Below are positions 6,515 through 14,535 of a stretch of DNA of 14,597 bases, piece after piece; position 1 is the stretch's first letter; each line of letters opens with the position of its first letter. A program made the translations under genes and the position numbers. The notes beneath the pieces are model-generated. The model saw only the letters and a list, made by a program, of their open reading frames with translations. It made no database searches and was not told the DNA's origin. This DNA comes from Gemmataceae bacterium (GTDB lineage Bacteria > Planctomycetota > Planctomycetia > Gemmatales > Gemmataceae): positions 1 to 14,597 of the forward strand of contig JADLBT010000223.1 in the NCBI GenBank assembly GCA_020847555.1. Direction: 5' to 3'.

Positions 6515-7768
6515 TTACTTCGGTAGCCCCAGGTTCCAGTAGATGCGGGCGTTGTGCGTTGCCCGGCCGACCGCGATGATGTCGGTTCGTCCGTCCCCAT
6601 TCAGGTCCGCCACCGTCAGGTCTTCCACCGCCACGCCGCCATCCTCAAGGATGTGCCGGACCCAGCGTGTACCGCGCTCGTCCAGCGCCTTGTAGAGGCG
6701 CACACCGCAGCGCTCGCCCGGTGTCTGGCTCCGGTTGTCGCGCACGCCGATGACCAGTTCGTCGCCGCCGTCGCCGTCCAGGTCCGCGAACGCGACCGCG
6801 TGGCCCCAGCGCAGCTTCTCGTCGAGGACGTGGCGGCCCCACAACTTGCCCTTTACCTTCGGCTCGGTGTAGACCACCACCTGATCGCCGTGCCACGGCT
6901 CGATCGTCGCGATCACCTTGCGCCCGCTCCTGAGTTTGCCCATCTTGATCTCGCTGGCGCCGCGCTTCCCCTTCGGCGTCTCCTGGTTGCCGGTGCCGAT
7001 CAGCCGGCGGCTCCACTTGCCCATCGGGCCGCGCGCGAGCAGGCTCACCCCCTCGTAGCTGGCGACGAGGATGTCCGCCCCCTTGCCCGAGGCGGCCGGG
7101 ATCGGCGCGAAGTTGTGGGCGACGTGCAGGCTCTCGTCGAGCACCTCCGGTATCCAGCGATCGCGCACCGGGTTCTTCGGGATGCGGTACGCCGTCACGC
7201 GCAGCGGAGAGCCGTCCATCCAGTTACCCTTCGCCGTGCTGTTGCGGCCGTGCAGCGGGACCGAGATCAGCGCTGGCTTGCCGGTCCCGTCGATGTCCGC
7301 GAACCGGATGCGGTGGATCGTCGGCTCGGTGGCGATCGGGTGGACGGCCCACTTCTCGCTCGGACTCTTGCCGCGCGTCAGCCACTGCAGGGTGCCGCTG
7401 GTCTTCGTGTTCGCCGGCGCCCAGTACGCGCCGAGGGCGAAGTCGATCTTGCCGTCGCCGTCGATGTCGTGGGCGGCGATGCAGACGTTATCCGGTTTGG
7501 TCTGGCCCTCGATGAGGGTGTGCCGCTTCCACGTCGGGTTCTCGTACCAGACAACGCGGATAGTGTCCACGACGACGAGATCCTGCTTGCCGTCGCCGTT
7601 CACGTCGGCAGTGACGACGGCGTAGCCGACCTTGAGGCTCGTCTCGAACTCCTGCGGCTTGAAGTTCGGGAGCGCGGTCTCCGGCGCGCCCTTCTCGCCC
7701 GCCGGGAGCGACTGCCGCAGGGACAGGGGGGCGACGACGACCGCGAGCGCGAGCAGGCACCTGTTCAC
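6515..7768 (-). CDS. Exported FG-GAP/VCBS-repeat beta-propeller protein
   Basis: The start chosen is GTG at 7768, preceded by AGGAGAG. It gives a 417-aa protein with an N-terminal signal peptide (NRCLLALAVVVAPLSL, about 2-17). The frame is open 62 codons further, but that extension is Arg-rich and unlike a leader. At least five Asp-rich calcium-binding-like loops mark propeller blades: DVNGDGKQD (55-63), DIDGDGKID (101-109), DIDGTGKPA (158-166), DLDGDGGDE (329-337) and DLNGDGRTD (388-396). Such proteins are typically extracellular binding or adhesion propellers; the ligand is unknown. Its promoter should lie in the 127-bp gap after the sigma-54 regulator, where no clear signal was found. Its 3' end faces htrA. 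Confidence 0.85.
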   Translation of the reverse strand: MNRCLLALAVVVAPLSLRQSLPAGEKGAPETALPNFKPQEFETSLKVGYAVVTADVNGDGKQDLVVVDTIRVVWYENPTWKRHTLIEGQTKPDNVCIAAHDIDGDGKIDFALGAYWAPANTKTSGTLQWLTRGKSPSEKWAVHPIATEPTIHRIRFADIDGTGKPALISVPLHGRNSTAKGNWMDGSPLRVTAYRIPKNPVRDRWIPEVLDESLHVAHNFAPIPAASGKGADILVASYEGVSLLARGPMGKWSRRLIGTGNQETPKGKRGASEIKMGKLRSGRKVIATIEPWHGDQVVVYTEPKVKGKLWGRHVLDEKLRWGHAVAFADLDGDGGDELVIGVRDNRSQTPGERCGVRLYKALDERGTRWVRHILEDGGVAVEDLTVADLNGDGRTDIIAVGRATHNARIYWNLGLPK

Positions 7769-7895
7769 GGGGGCTCTCCTGTTGAGGACAAACGAGTCGG
7801 TGTCTGTGTTATACGGAGTCACCTGGTTGGTTCTTCGTGCCGCTCGCGCCGCGGCGCTACGTGCGCGGCTCCGCCAGCAGCACCCGAACCGTGTA

Positions 7896-9362
7896 TCAGC
7901 TCTTCCCCTCAGCAGGGCATTCCGGGTCGTCGAGCACCACCCGGTCGGGGGCAAGGCCCAGGGTGCGCAGTTTCTGCCGCAGCGTGCCCCGATTCAGGCC
8001 CAGGAGTTCGCTCGCCTGCGTCTGGTGGCCCCGGGTGTGGCGCAGCACGCGCGCGAGCACGACCCGATCAACCTCCGCCAGCACCCGGTCATAGAGATCC
8101 CGCGCCCCCTGCCGCAGCAGGTTCTCGACCAGGGCAGCGACGTCGAGCGAACTCGCCCCCGCGGCGGCCGGCTCGCGTTCCGGCCCCTGGTCGGCCGGCT
8201 GGGCGCCGCGGCGAAGTCCCTCGGGTAACGACTCGGGCGGGAGGAGGTGCCCGGAAGCGCGAAGCATCGCCTGCTTGAGGACGCTCTGCAACTCGCGCAC
8301 GTTGCCCGGCCACAGGTAGCCCTCGAGCGCTTCCAGCAACTCAGGAGCGAAGCCACGGAAATCCAGCCCGAGTTCGCGGTCGAAGCGGAACAGAAAGTAG
8401 TGGGCTAACTCGGCCACGTCGCCGGGGCGCTCGCGCAGCGGCGGCACGCGGACGGTCACGACACAGAGCCGGTAATACAGGTCGGCGCGGAACCGCCCCT
8501 CCCGGACGAGCCGTTCCAGATCCTGGTTGGTCGCGGCCAGGATGCGCACCTGCGCCTGCACTGTCTCGGTGCCGCCGACGCGCTCGAAGCGCTGGTCCTG
8601 CAGAACGCGCAGCATCTTCGCCTGGAGGGGGAGCGGCATGTCGCCGATCTCGTCCAGGAACAGCGTCCCGCTGTTGCACTGCTCGAACTTCCCGATGTGC
8701 CGCCGGTCGGCGCCGGTAAAGGCGCCCTTCTCGTGCCCGAACAACTCGCTCTCCAGCAGGGCGTCGGGGATGGCGGCGCAGTTGATGGCCAGGAACGCTC
8801 GGTCTGCCCGACGGCTGTGGTGGTACAGGGCGCGAGCGACCAGTTCCTTGCCGGTCCCGCTCTCGCCCAGGATCAGGACCGTGACGTCCTGCGGGGCGAT
8901 GCGGCCGATGGTTTTGCACATCTCCTGCATCACCGGGCTGCGGCCGACGATTCGGTCTCCGGCGTCCTCGGCGGGGAGCACGGCGGGAACGTGCATCAGC
9001 CGGGCCGCCTCGTAGGCACGCTGGAGCAGCTGGCTGAGGCGTTCGAGGTCAATGGGCTTGACGAGGTAGTCGAAGGCGCCGCCCTTCATCGCCTCGATGG
9101 CGGTCTCGGTCGTTCCGTGGGCCGTGATGAAGATCACGGGCCGCTTCGGGTCGGCAGCGTGGAGATCCCGGAAGACGTCCAGACCCGAGCGGTCCGGCAA
9201 CTGGAGGTCGAGGACGACCACGTCGGGGCTCTCCTCGCGCACCAGGCGCAGCCCCTCGGCCGCGGTGCCCGCCGCGAGCACGTGGGTGCCTTCCGCCTCC
9301 AGGACGCGCCGCAGCGAGTAGCGGACCGCCTGGTCGTCGTCGATCACCAGCAGGGTTGGCAT
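7896..9362 (-). CDS. NtrC-family sigma-54-dependent response regulator
   Basis: This 488-aa activator has the complete three-part architecture. The receiver (1-120) has D8-D10, phosphoacceptor D52 in VVLDLQLPD, T80 and K102. The AAA+ domain (about 137-370) has Walker A GESGTGKE (166-173), an intact GAFTGA sigma-54 contact loop (213-218), Walker B TLFLDE (233-238) and WPGNVREL (351-358). The C-terminal Fis-type helix-turn-helix (about 432-470) includes HQTQASELLGLNRGTLRQKL. On phosphorylation it should hydrolyse ATP to open sigma-54 promoters. The ATG follows GGAGGAA. No cognate kinase is nearby, and no convincing -24/-12 sigma-54 promoter was seen in the intergenic gaps, so its targets are probably elsewhere. 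It is divergent from the SGNH/cobalamin genes. Confidence 0.97.
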   Translation of the reverse strand: MPTLLVIDDDQAVRYSLRRVLEAEGTHVLAAGTAAEGLRLVREESPDVVVLDLQLPDRSGLDVFRDLHAADPKRPVIFITAHGTTETAIEAMKGGAFDYLVKPIDLERLSQLLQRAYEAARLMHVPAVLPAEDAGDRIVGRSPVMQEMCKTIGRIAPQDVTVLILGESGTGKELVARALYHHSRRADRAFLAINCAAIPDALLESELFGHEKGAFTGADRRHIGKFEQCNSGTLFLDEIGDMPLPLQAKMLRVLQDQRFERVGGTETVQAQVRILAATNQDLERLVREGRFRADLYYRLCVVTVRVPPLRERPGDVAELAHYFLFRFDRELGLDFRGFAPELLEALEGYLWPGNVRELQSVLKQAMLRASGHLLPPESLPEGLRRGAQPADQGPEREPAAAGASSLDVAALVENLLRQGARDLYDRVLAEVDRVVLARVLRHTRGHQTQASELLGLNRGTLRQKLRTLGLAPDRVVLDDPECPAEGKS

Positions 9363-9492
9363 GCGGGTTTCCTCCAGCCCTTACTGCAAGAAGGTGCGCG
9401 ACGACATGAGGGACGCCCCCGTGGGAGTTGTTGTCGAGATCGGGCCGGACACCGACAGCATATCCGAGGCACCGTGGTGTGCCATCTGGCGC

Positions 9493-9520
9493 TTGACAGT
9501 CGGGCCAGAGTCCGCAGAAT
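9493..9520 (+). promoter_or_regulatory. Sigma-70-like promoter for the SGNH-cobD-cobQ genes
   Basis: TTGACA (9493-9498, perfect -35) is followed after 16 nt by CAGAAT (9515-9520, 4 of 6 in the -10). It ends 41 nt before the ATG at 9562. A small inverted repeat GGCAC-N6-GTGCC (9468-9483) lies just upstream and could be an operator. Confidence 0.5.
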
Positions 9521-9561
9521 GCCCCAGTCGGAGGCTGATACCCACCCCAGGAGCCACATTC

Positions 9562-10464
9562 ATGTACACTCTCCCCAAGGCGGTGTTCCGGGCCGGAGCG
9601 GTCACGCTCGCCCTCGCCCTGCTGACCGTTCCCGCGACCCACGCCGATGACAGGGCCAGCCCGGCGAGTGGGCCGGTCAAGACGGGCCAGCGTGTCTTCA
9701 CGTGCGGTCACAGTTTTCACGTCTTCGTCCCGAGGATCCTCGTGGACATGGCCCGCGGCGCCGAGATCAAGGACCACGCGAACGTCGGGCTGTCGAGTAT
9801 CGGCGGGTCGCGCGTGATTCAGCACTGGAATGTGGCGGAGGAGAAGAACGCGGCAAAGACAGCCCTTCGTGCCGGCAAGGTGGACGTGCTGACCCTGTCG
9901 CCCATCTACCTGCCCGACGAGGGGATCGAGAACTTCGTCAAGCTGGCACTGGAGCACAATCCGAAGGTGCGCATCACCGTCCAGGAGTTCTGGCTGCCGT
10001 TCGACATCTACGAGCCGACCTTCAAGCAGCGGCCGAAGGCGGTCGATCACGACGCTCCCACCATCGCGGACCTGCGGAAGCTGCACGCCCCGTACTTCCA
10101 GAGCATGGACGACCACGCGCGCGACCTCAACAAGAAGTACGGCAGGCAGGCGGTGTTCGTCGTCCCGGTCGGCCAGGCGGTCATCGCCCTGCGCGCGAAG
10201 ATCCTCGCCGGCGAGGCGCCGGGCCTCAAGAAGCAGTCGGATCTGTTCACCGACGCCATCGGCCACGCGCGGCCGCCGCTGCAGGCCCTCGCGGCATACT
10301 GCCACTTCGCCGTGATCTATCGCCGATCGCCGGTCGGCCTGCCGATGCCGAACGTCCTGGCGAAGGGGAACGCGGACGCGAACCTGAATCGGCTGCTGCA
10401 GGAGTTGGCGTGGGAGGCGGTCACCCGGCACCCGCTGAGCGGCGTCAAGGCGGCCGCACAATGA
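9562..10464 (+). CDS. Secreted SGNH-hydrolase-like protein
   Basis: This 300-aa protein begins with a signal peptide (residues 1-28: basic start, AVTLALALLTVPATHA, cleavage probably after HA). Mature sequence VFTCGHSFHVFVPRILVDMA (45-64) resembles SGNH block I, with S51 as candidate nucleophile. GLSSIGGSRVIQHWN (76-90) and DVLTLSP...DEGIENFV (108-126) match other SGNH-like blocks, and D231/H235 in DAIGHARPP may complete the site. The substrate is unknown; the family includes esterases and carbohydrate deacetylases. The chosen ATG has AGGAG with 8-nt spacing. Its stop overlaps the next start (ATGA, 10461-10464), so it is translationally coupled to the cobalamin enzyme, an unexpected partner. 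The hydrolase call is by motif pattern and moderate. Confidence 0.7.
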   Translation: MYTLPKAVFRAGAVTLALALLTVPATHADDRASPASGPVKTGQRVFTCGHSFHVFVPRILVDMARGAEIKDHANVGLSSIGGSRVIQHWNVAEEKNAAKTALRAGKVDVLTLSPIYLPDEGIENFVKLALEHNPKVRITVQEFWLPFDIYEPTFKQRPKAVDHDAPTIADLRKLHAPYFQSMDDHARDLNKKYGRQAVFVVPVGQAVIALRAKILAGEAPGLKKQSDLFTDAIGHARPPLQALAAYCHFAVIYRRSPVGLPMPNVLAKGNADANLNRLLQELAWEAVTRHPLSGVKAAAQ

Positions 10465-11531
10465 GGCGGGTCGAGCGCGGCGCGGGCGACCCGGCGCCGC
10501 TGTTCCGGCACGGCGATCGGGCCGGGGCGGCGGCGCGCGGGCTGCTTGACTTCAGTGTGACGGTCAACCCGCTCGGCCCGCCCCTTGCGGTCGTGTGGGC
10601 GCTGCGCGAGGGGTTGGACGCCGTCCGCCACTACCCCGATCCCGAGTGCCGCGCCCTGGCCGAGCGCCTCGGCGCCCTGCACGATTGCTCGCCCGATCAG
10701 GTGGTGGTCGGCAACGGCGCGAACGACCTGATTTACCTCGTCACCCGAACCGTTCGGCCGCGTCGCGTCGCCCTCGTCGAGCCGACCTACACGGAATACC
10801 TCCGGGCGGCCCTCGCGGTCGGTGCCGAGGTGAGTCACTGGCTTGCCGAGGGCGACGACTTTCGGCCGGCGCCGTTCGATCCCTGCGGCGCGGATCTGGT
10901 CTGGGTTGGCAGCCCCAACAACCCGACCGGACAGGTCTGGCCGCCGGACGAGCTGGCGTCGTGGGTGCGTTCTCACCCGCACACCTTGTTCGCCGTCGAT
11001 GAGGCGTTTCTGCCGCTCGCCCTCGCCCCGGCTGCCGCAACAGGGAGCCTGGCCGGCCAGGTCGGGCGCCTGCCGAACCTGATCGTGGTCCGCAGTTTGA
11101 CGAAACTCTACGCCCTTCCGGGCCTGCGTCTCGGCTACGCTGTCGCCCCGCCAGCGTGGGCCACGCGCCTGAAGGAGCAGGCGGTGCCGTGGTCGGTCAA
11201 CGCGCTGGCGCAGGCGGCCGGGCTGGCGGCCCTCGCGGACGAGGTGTATCGGACGCGCACCCGCGCCTGGCTCGACGGCGAGGCCCGCCCGTTCGCAAAT
11301 CATCTCGCCCGTGCGTCAACGCATTGTCACCCGATCGCCTCGGGAACCAGTTTCGTCCTGGTGCAGCTGGCTGGGCAGACCTCCGCCGAGGTCGCGCGCC
11401 GGCTGCTCGGGCGCGGGATCGCGGTGCGGGACGCCTCCAATTTCGTCGGGCTGGACGCCCGTTTCGTGCGGATCGCGGCCCGGACGGCGGAAGACAACGG
11501 ACGCTTGCTGGAGGCGCTTGCGGAGTTGTAG
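10461..11531 (+). CDS. cobD: PLP-dependent threonine-phosphate decarboxylase/aminotransferase (CobD/CobC type)
   Basis: This 356-aa fold-type I enzyme is close to histidinol-phosphate aminotransferase and Salmonella CobD. N-terminal DFSVTVNPLGPP (30-41) is the CobD/CobC-type opening. Further motifs are HYPDPECRAL (57-66), GNGANDLIY (84-92), SPNNPTG (151-157), D180 in AVDEAF for the pyridine nitrogen, K215 in RSLTKLYALPGLRLGY for the PLP Schiff base, and R338 for the substrate carboxylate. CobD makes (R)-1-amino-2-propanol phosphate, the linker of the cobalamin nucleotide loop. CobQ directly downstream supports this over histidine biosynthesis. The start overlaps the preceding stop by ATGA. 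Note that aerobic-pathway naming uses CobC for this enzyme and CobD for CbiB. Confidence 0.88.
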   Translation: MRRVERGAGDPAPLFRHGDRAGAAARGLLDFSVTVNPLGPPLAVVWALREGLDAVRHYPDPECRALAERLGALHDCSPDQVVVGNGANDLIYLVTRTVRPRRVALVEPTYTEYLRAALAVGAEVSHWLAEGDDFRPAPFDPCGADLVWVGSPNNPTGQVWPPDELASWVRSHPHTLFAVDEAFLPLALAPAAATGSLAGQVGRLPNLIVVRSLTKLYALPGLRLGYAVAPPAWATRLKEQAVPWSVNALAQAAGLAALADEVYRTRTRAWLDGEARPFANHLARASTHCHPIASGTSFVLVQLAGQTSAEVARRLLGRGIAVRDASNFVGLDARFVRIAARTAEDNGRLLEALAEL

Positions 11532-11585
11532 GTGCAGTACCGAGGACCGGGTGCCTGTCCCGTTACCCCCGACCCCCACTTGCCG

Positions 11586-13091
11586 ATGACCCGCGCACTG
11601 ATGATCCAGGGGACCGCGTCACACGTCGGCAAGAGCGTCCTCACCGCCGCGTTCGGCCGCTGGCTGCGCGACCGCGGGCTGCGCGTCGCGCCGTTCAAGG
11701 CGCAGAACATGTCGCTCAACAGCGCCGTCACCGTGCGCGGCGAGGAGATCGCCCGGAGCCAGGCCGCCCAGGCGGACGCGCTCGGCGTCGAGCCGTCCGC
11801 CGACATGAACCCGGTCCTGCTCAAGCCCCTCGACCGCGGGTGTCAGGTCGTCGTCCAGGGGCGCGGCATCGGCGTCATGGCCGTCCGCGACTACTACGCC
11901 TACAGGCCCCACGCCTGGCGCGCCATTACCGAGTCCTACAACCGCCTGGCCGCGACGCAGGACGCGGTCGTCCTGGAGGGGGCCGGCAGCCCGGTCGAGA
12001 TCAACCTGAAGGAACACGACCTGGTCAACATGCGCATGGCCCGACACGCCGGCGCCGCGGTGGTCCTGGTCGCCGACATCGAGCGCGGCGGGGTGTTCGC
12101 GCAGCTGATCGGCACCTGGGAACTGCTCGACGCGGAGGACCGGGACCGCGTCGTCGGGTTCGTGATCAACAAGTTCCGCGGGGACGCCTCGCTGCTCGAC
12201 CCCGGGCTGGAGTTCGTCCGCGCCCGCACGGGCCGGCCGGTGCTGGGCGTACTCCCGTATGATCCGACGATTTGCCTGGATGAGGAGGACTCCCTCGGAC
12301 TGGCCGGCTCGGCCGCGACCGCCGCGGTGGACGTGGCGGTGCTGCGCCTGCCGGGGATCAGCAACTTCACCGACTTCGCCGCGCTGGCGCGAGCTCCTGG
12401 GGTGGGGGTGCGCTACGTCAGCGCGGCGGGCCAGCTGCACTCGGCGGATCTGGTCATCCTGCCCGGCACCCGTACCGTGGTGCGCGCCCTGGAGTGGCTG
12501 CGGGCCGGCGGGCTGGCGGACGAACTCCAGGGGCTGGCGTCCCGGACCGATGGCCCCGTGATCCTCGGCGTCTGCGGCGGCCTGCAGCTGCTCGGCCACA
12601 CCGTCGCCGACCCGGACGCGGTTGAATCGGCGTGCTCCCACGCCGAGGGACTGGGACTGCTGGACGTCGATACCGTCTTCGCTTCCCGCAAAACGCTGGC
12701 GCGCGTCGAGGGCGAGGTGGTCGCCGCAACGAGTCTGTGTGCGGAGTGCCCGGTGGTGGGATACGAGATTCACCAGGGCGCCAGTACCCGTCGGGCCGGC
12801 GTCCGTCCCTGGTTGCGGGTGCGCCGCCAGCCCAGCGACGAGACGGTGGAAGACGGCGCGGTCAGCGCTGACGGGCGGACTTGCGGAACCTACCTTCACG
12901 GGCTGTTCGACGACGCCCGCTTCTGCCGCGCCCTGGTGGACGCCCTGCGCCGCCGACGGCGTCTGACGGCGCTGAGCGAGGCCGACTGGCTGGCGCAGCG
13001 GGACTTTCTGGCCCGGCGTTCGGAGCGGCTGGGACGCTGGTTAGAGGACTTCTGCGATCTGCGTCCGGTCGAGGAGGCGCTGAACCTTTGA
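11586..13091 (+). CDS. cobQ: Cobyric acid synthase (glutamine-hydrolysing)
   Basis: CobQ uses glutamine and ATP to amidate four side chains of adenosylcobyrinic acid diamide. The 501-aa protein has an N-terminal P-loop synthetase domain: MIQGTASHVGKS (6-17), FKAQNMSLNS (37-46), LEGAGSPVEINL (130-141) and VADIERGGVFA (162-172). The C-terminal class I glutaminase has nucleophile C330 in ILGVCGGLQLLG, H438 in GTYLHGLF and GYEIHQG (392-398). Length is normal for CobQ. The start is uncertain. A GTG at 11532, directly after the cobD stop and with GGAG upstream, adds 18 residues that do not resemble CobQ. The ATG at 11586 fits the family start (MxRALMIQGT) but has no good ribosome site. It is cotranscribed with cobD. 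No other cobalamin gene lies in the window. Confidence 0.93.
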   Translation: MTRALMIQGTASHVGKSVLTAAFGRWLRDRGLRVAPFKAQNMSLNSAVTVRGEEIARSQAAQADALGVEPSADMNPVLLKPLDRGCQVVVQGRGIGVMAVRDYYAYRPHAWRAITESYNRLAATQDAVVLEGAGSPVEINLKEHDLVNMRMARHAGAAVVLVADIERGGVFAQLIGTWELLDAEDRDRVVGFVINKFRGDASLLDPGLEFVRARTGRPVLGVLPYDPTICLDEEDSLGLAGSAATAAVDVAVLRLPGISNFTDFAALARAPGVGVRYVSAAGQLHSADLVILPGTRTVVRALEWLRAGGLADELQGLASRTDGPVILGVCGGLQLLGHTVADPDAVESACSHAEGLGLLDVDTVFASRKTLARVEGEVVAATSLCAECPVVGYEIHQGASTRRAGVRPWLRVRRQPSDETVEDGAVSADGRTCGTYLHGLFDDARFCRALVDALRRRRRLTALSEADWLAQRDFLARRSERLGRWLEDFCDLRPVEEALNL

Positions 13092-13106
13092 GCTGGCGGA
13101 CAGGAT

Positions 13107-13174
13107 CCGACGAGCCGGAAGCGTCAGCGACGGATCTGTCCAAGCCTCCGTCGCTGACACTTCCGGCTCGTTGG
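13107..13174. repeat. Long palindromic repeat, CGACGAGCC family (copy 2)
   Basis: Arms 13107-13134 and 13147-13174 pair at 26 of 28 positions; both exceptions are G:T-type changes. The loop is 12 nt. It lies between convergent cobQ and DUF1015, 16 nt after the cobQ stop, and is the same element as 6421-6487, including the upstream CTGGCGGAC. There is no T-run, but placement fits a bidirectional hairpin or transcript end. Confidence 0.92.
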
Positions 13175-13193
13175 CGCCGCCACGTTTGATGCG

Positions 13194-14504
13194 TTAGCTC
13201 GTCCTGAGGGAGTTGAATACCAGGCCGCTGAGCAGTTTCGGATAGAAATAGGTCGATTTGGGCGGCATCTTCTCCAGGTTGCCGGCGATTCGCTCGACGT
13301 CCTGCATCGACGCGGGCGGCACCAGGGCAGCCAGCTGGCATTCGCGCGCCGCGACGGCGTCGGTCACCTCGCGCAGCAGGTGGACGTACTGGCATTGCGG
13401 CTTGCCGCCGAGGGCCTGCGGCAGCAGCCGGTCGAGGACGGCGACGTGCAGCACGCTGACCGCGAGGTCGCGCCACGCCGGGCTGTGGTCGGCGGCCCAT
13501 TCGGTCATCCGCGCCGGCGCGCGGAACCGGGCTATCTGCCACGTCCCGTCCGCGATCGTCCCGAACCCGAGCAACCCCTGCCCGCCGTCCGCCTCGATCA
13601 GTTCCCAGGCGTCTCGGGCGCCCTTCTCGCCCTGGCCGATTGTCTCCATCTCGAACGCCTCGCCGAGCGCCGCCCGCAACTGGTCCGCCGTCAGGTTCGG
13701 CAGGCCGGAGACGAGTCGGTGCGTCGGCAGGATCACGAGGCCCGGGTCGCTCATGCTGACGAGCATCATCAGCACGAAGTTGGGCGCTGCCTCCGGGTCG
13801 GTCGCCTCGCCCGCCGCCCGCCGCTCTTCCAGGTAGCGCAGCGCCGTCTCGTAGCGGTGGTGGCCGTCGGCGATGAAGACCGGCTTCGGCCCGAGCAGCC
13901 CGGTCACCGCGCTGACCACCTGCTGGTCGGCCACTGGCCAGACCTTGCTCACCACCCCGAGATGGTCGGTCGCCTGCACCGGCAGGGCGCGGCCGACGGC
14001 GTCGTCGAGAGCCCGCTGCACGGCGCCGTCCGGGTCGGGGTACAGGCCGAAGATCTGGCTGAGGTTCATCCCGGTCGCGTGGAACAGCTTCAGCCGGTCC
14101 GCCTTTGGGCCGGACATCGTCTCCTCGTGCGGGTAGATGCGCCCCTGGCCGAACGGCTCCAACCGCACCCGCGCCATGAACCCGCGCCGGGTGTAGCGAT
14201 TCCCCTCGACCTCGAAGTCCTGGTGGTAGACGTACAGCGACCGGGCCGAGTCCTGGGTGAGGACGCCGTCGCGCTGCCAGTCGCGCAGGCAGGCGGCGGC
14301 GCGCGTGTAGCGGTTGACGTTGTCGGTGTCGGTCGGCAGTTCCTTGTTGAGGATCAGGCGGATGGCGTTGTACGGGCTGCGGTCGTACAGCGCCTGCTGC
14401 AGCGCCGGGTCGATGACGTCGTAGGGCGGTGCGATCACGTCGCTCAGGGCGCCGACGCGGCCCAGGTCGTAGCGGAAGGCGCGAAAGGCACGGATCTCGG
14501 CCAT
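13194..14504 (-). CDS. DUF1015 family protein
   Basis: This 436-aa protein matches the conserved bacterial/archaeal DUF1015 family over its whole length. It has the N-terminal block IRAFRAFRYD...DVIAPPYDVID (4-32), SPYNAIRLILNKE (43-55), IYPHEETMSGPKADRLKLF (123-141), FIADGHHRYETAL (210-222) and MPPKSTYFYPKLLSGLVF (413-430). No signal peptide or membrane segment is seen, so it is cytosolic. The GHHR element resembles the nucleotide-binding motif of ParB/sulfiredoxin-like folds, including free-serine kinases; a kinase-like role is only a suggestion. In other bacteria the family is often near serine-biosynthesis genes, but none occurs here. The ATG has AAGGAGA upstream. Its 3' end faces cobQ across the palindromic repeat. 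Confidence 0.9.
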   Translation of the reverse strand: MAEIRAFRAFRYDLGRVGALSDVIAPPYDVIDPALQQALYDRSPYNAIRLILNKELPTDTDNVNRYTRAAACLRDWQRDGVLTQDSARSLYVYHQDFEVEGNRYTRRGFMARVRLEPFGQGRIYPHEETMSGPKADRLKLFHATGMNLSQIFGLYPDPDGAVQRALDDAVGRALPVQATDHLGVVSKVWPVADQQVVSAVTGLLGPKPVFIADGHHRYETALRYLEERRAAGEATDPEAAPNFVLMMLVSMSDPGLVILPTHRLVSGLPNLTADQLRAALGEAFEMETIGQGEKGARDAWELIEADGGQGLLGFGTIADGTWQIARFRAPARMTEWAADHSPAWRDLAVSVLHVAVLDRLLPQALGGKPQCQYVHLLREVTDAVAARECQLAALVPPASMQDVERIAGNLEKMPPKSTYFYPKLLSGLVFNSLRTS

Positions 14505-14535
14505 GAGAGGCGGTCTCCTTGTCCGCGCTCTTCTG

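Noticed and set aside
9363..9561. Cobalamin riboswitch ahead of the cobalamin genes
   Set aside because: The gap is about 200 bp, is shared with a divergent gene, and shows no recognisable B12-box sequence or multi-stem layout.
9049..10461. Long minus-strand frame of 470 codons spanning the intergenic gap and SGNH gene
   Set aside because: It is opposite the well-supported SGNH-like CDS and out of frame with the real regulator gene; no motif is visible.
12470..12510. Altered GSKNT-like motif in CobQ (here GTRTV)
   Set aside because: The GTR variant is a normal alternative in many CobQ proteins, and the catalytic Cys and His are present.
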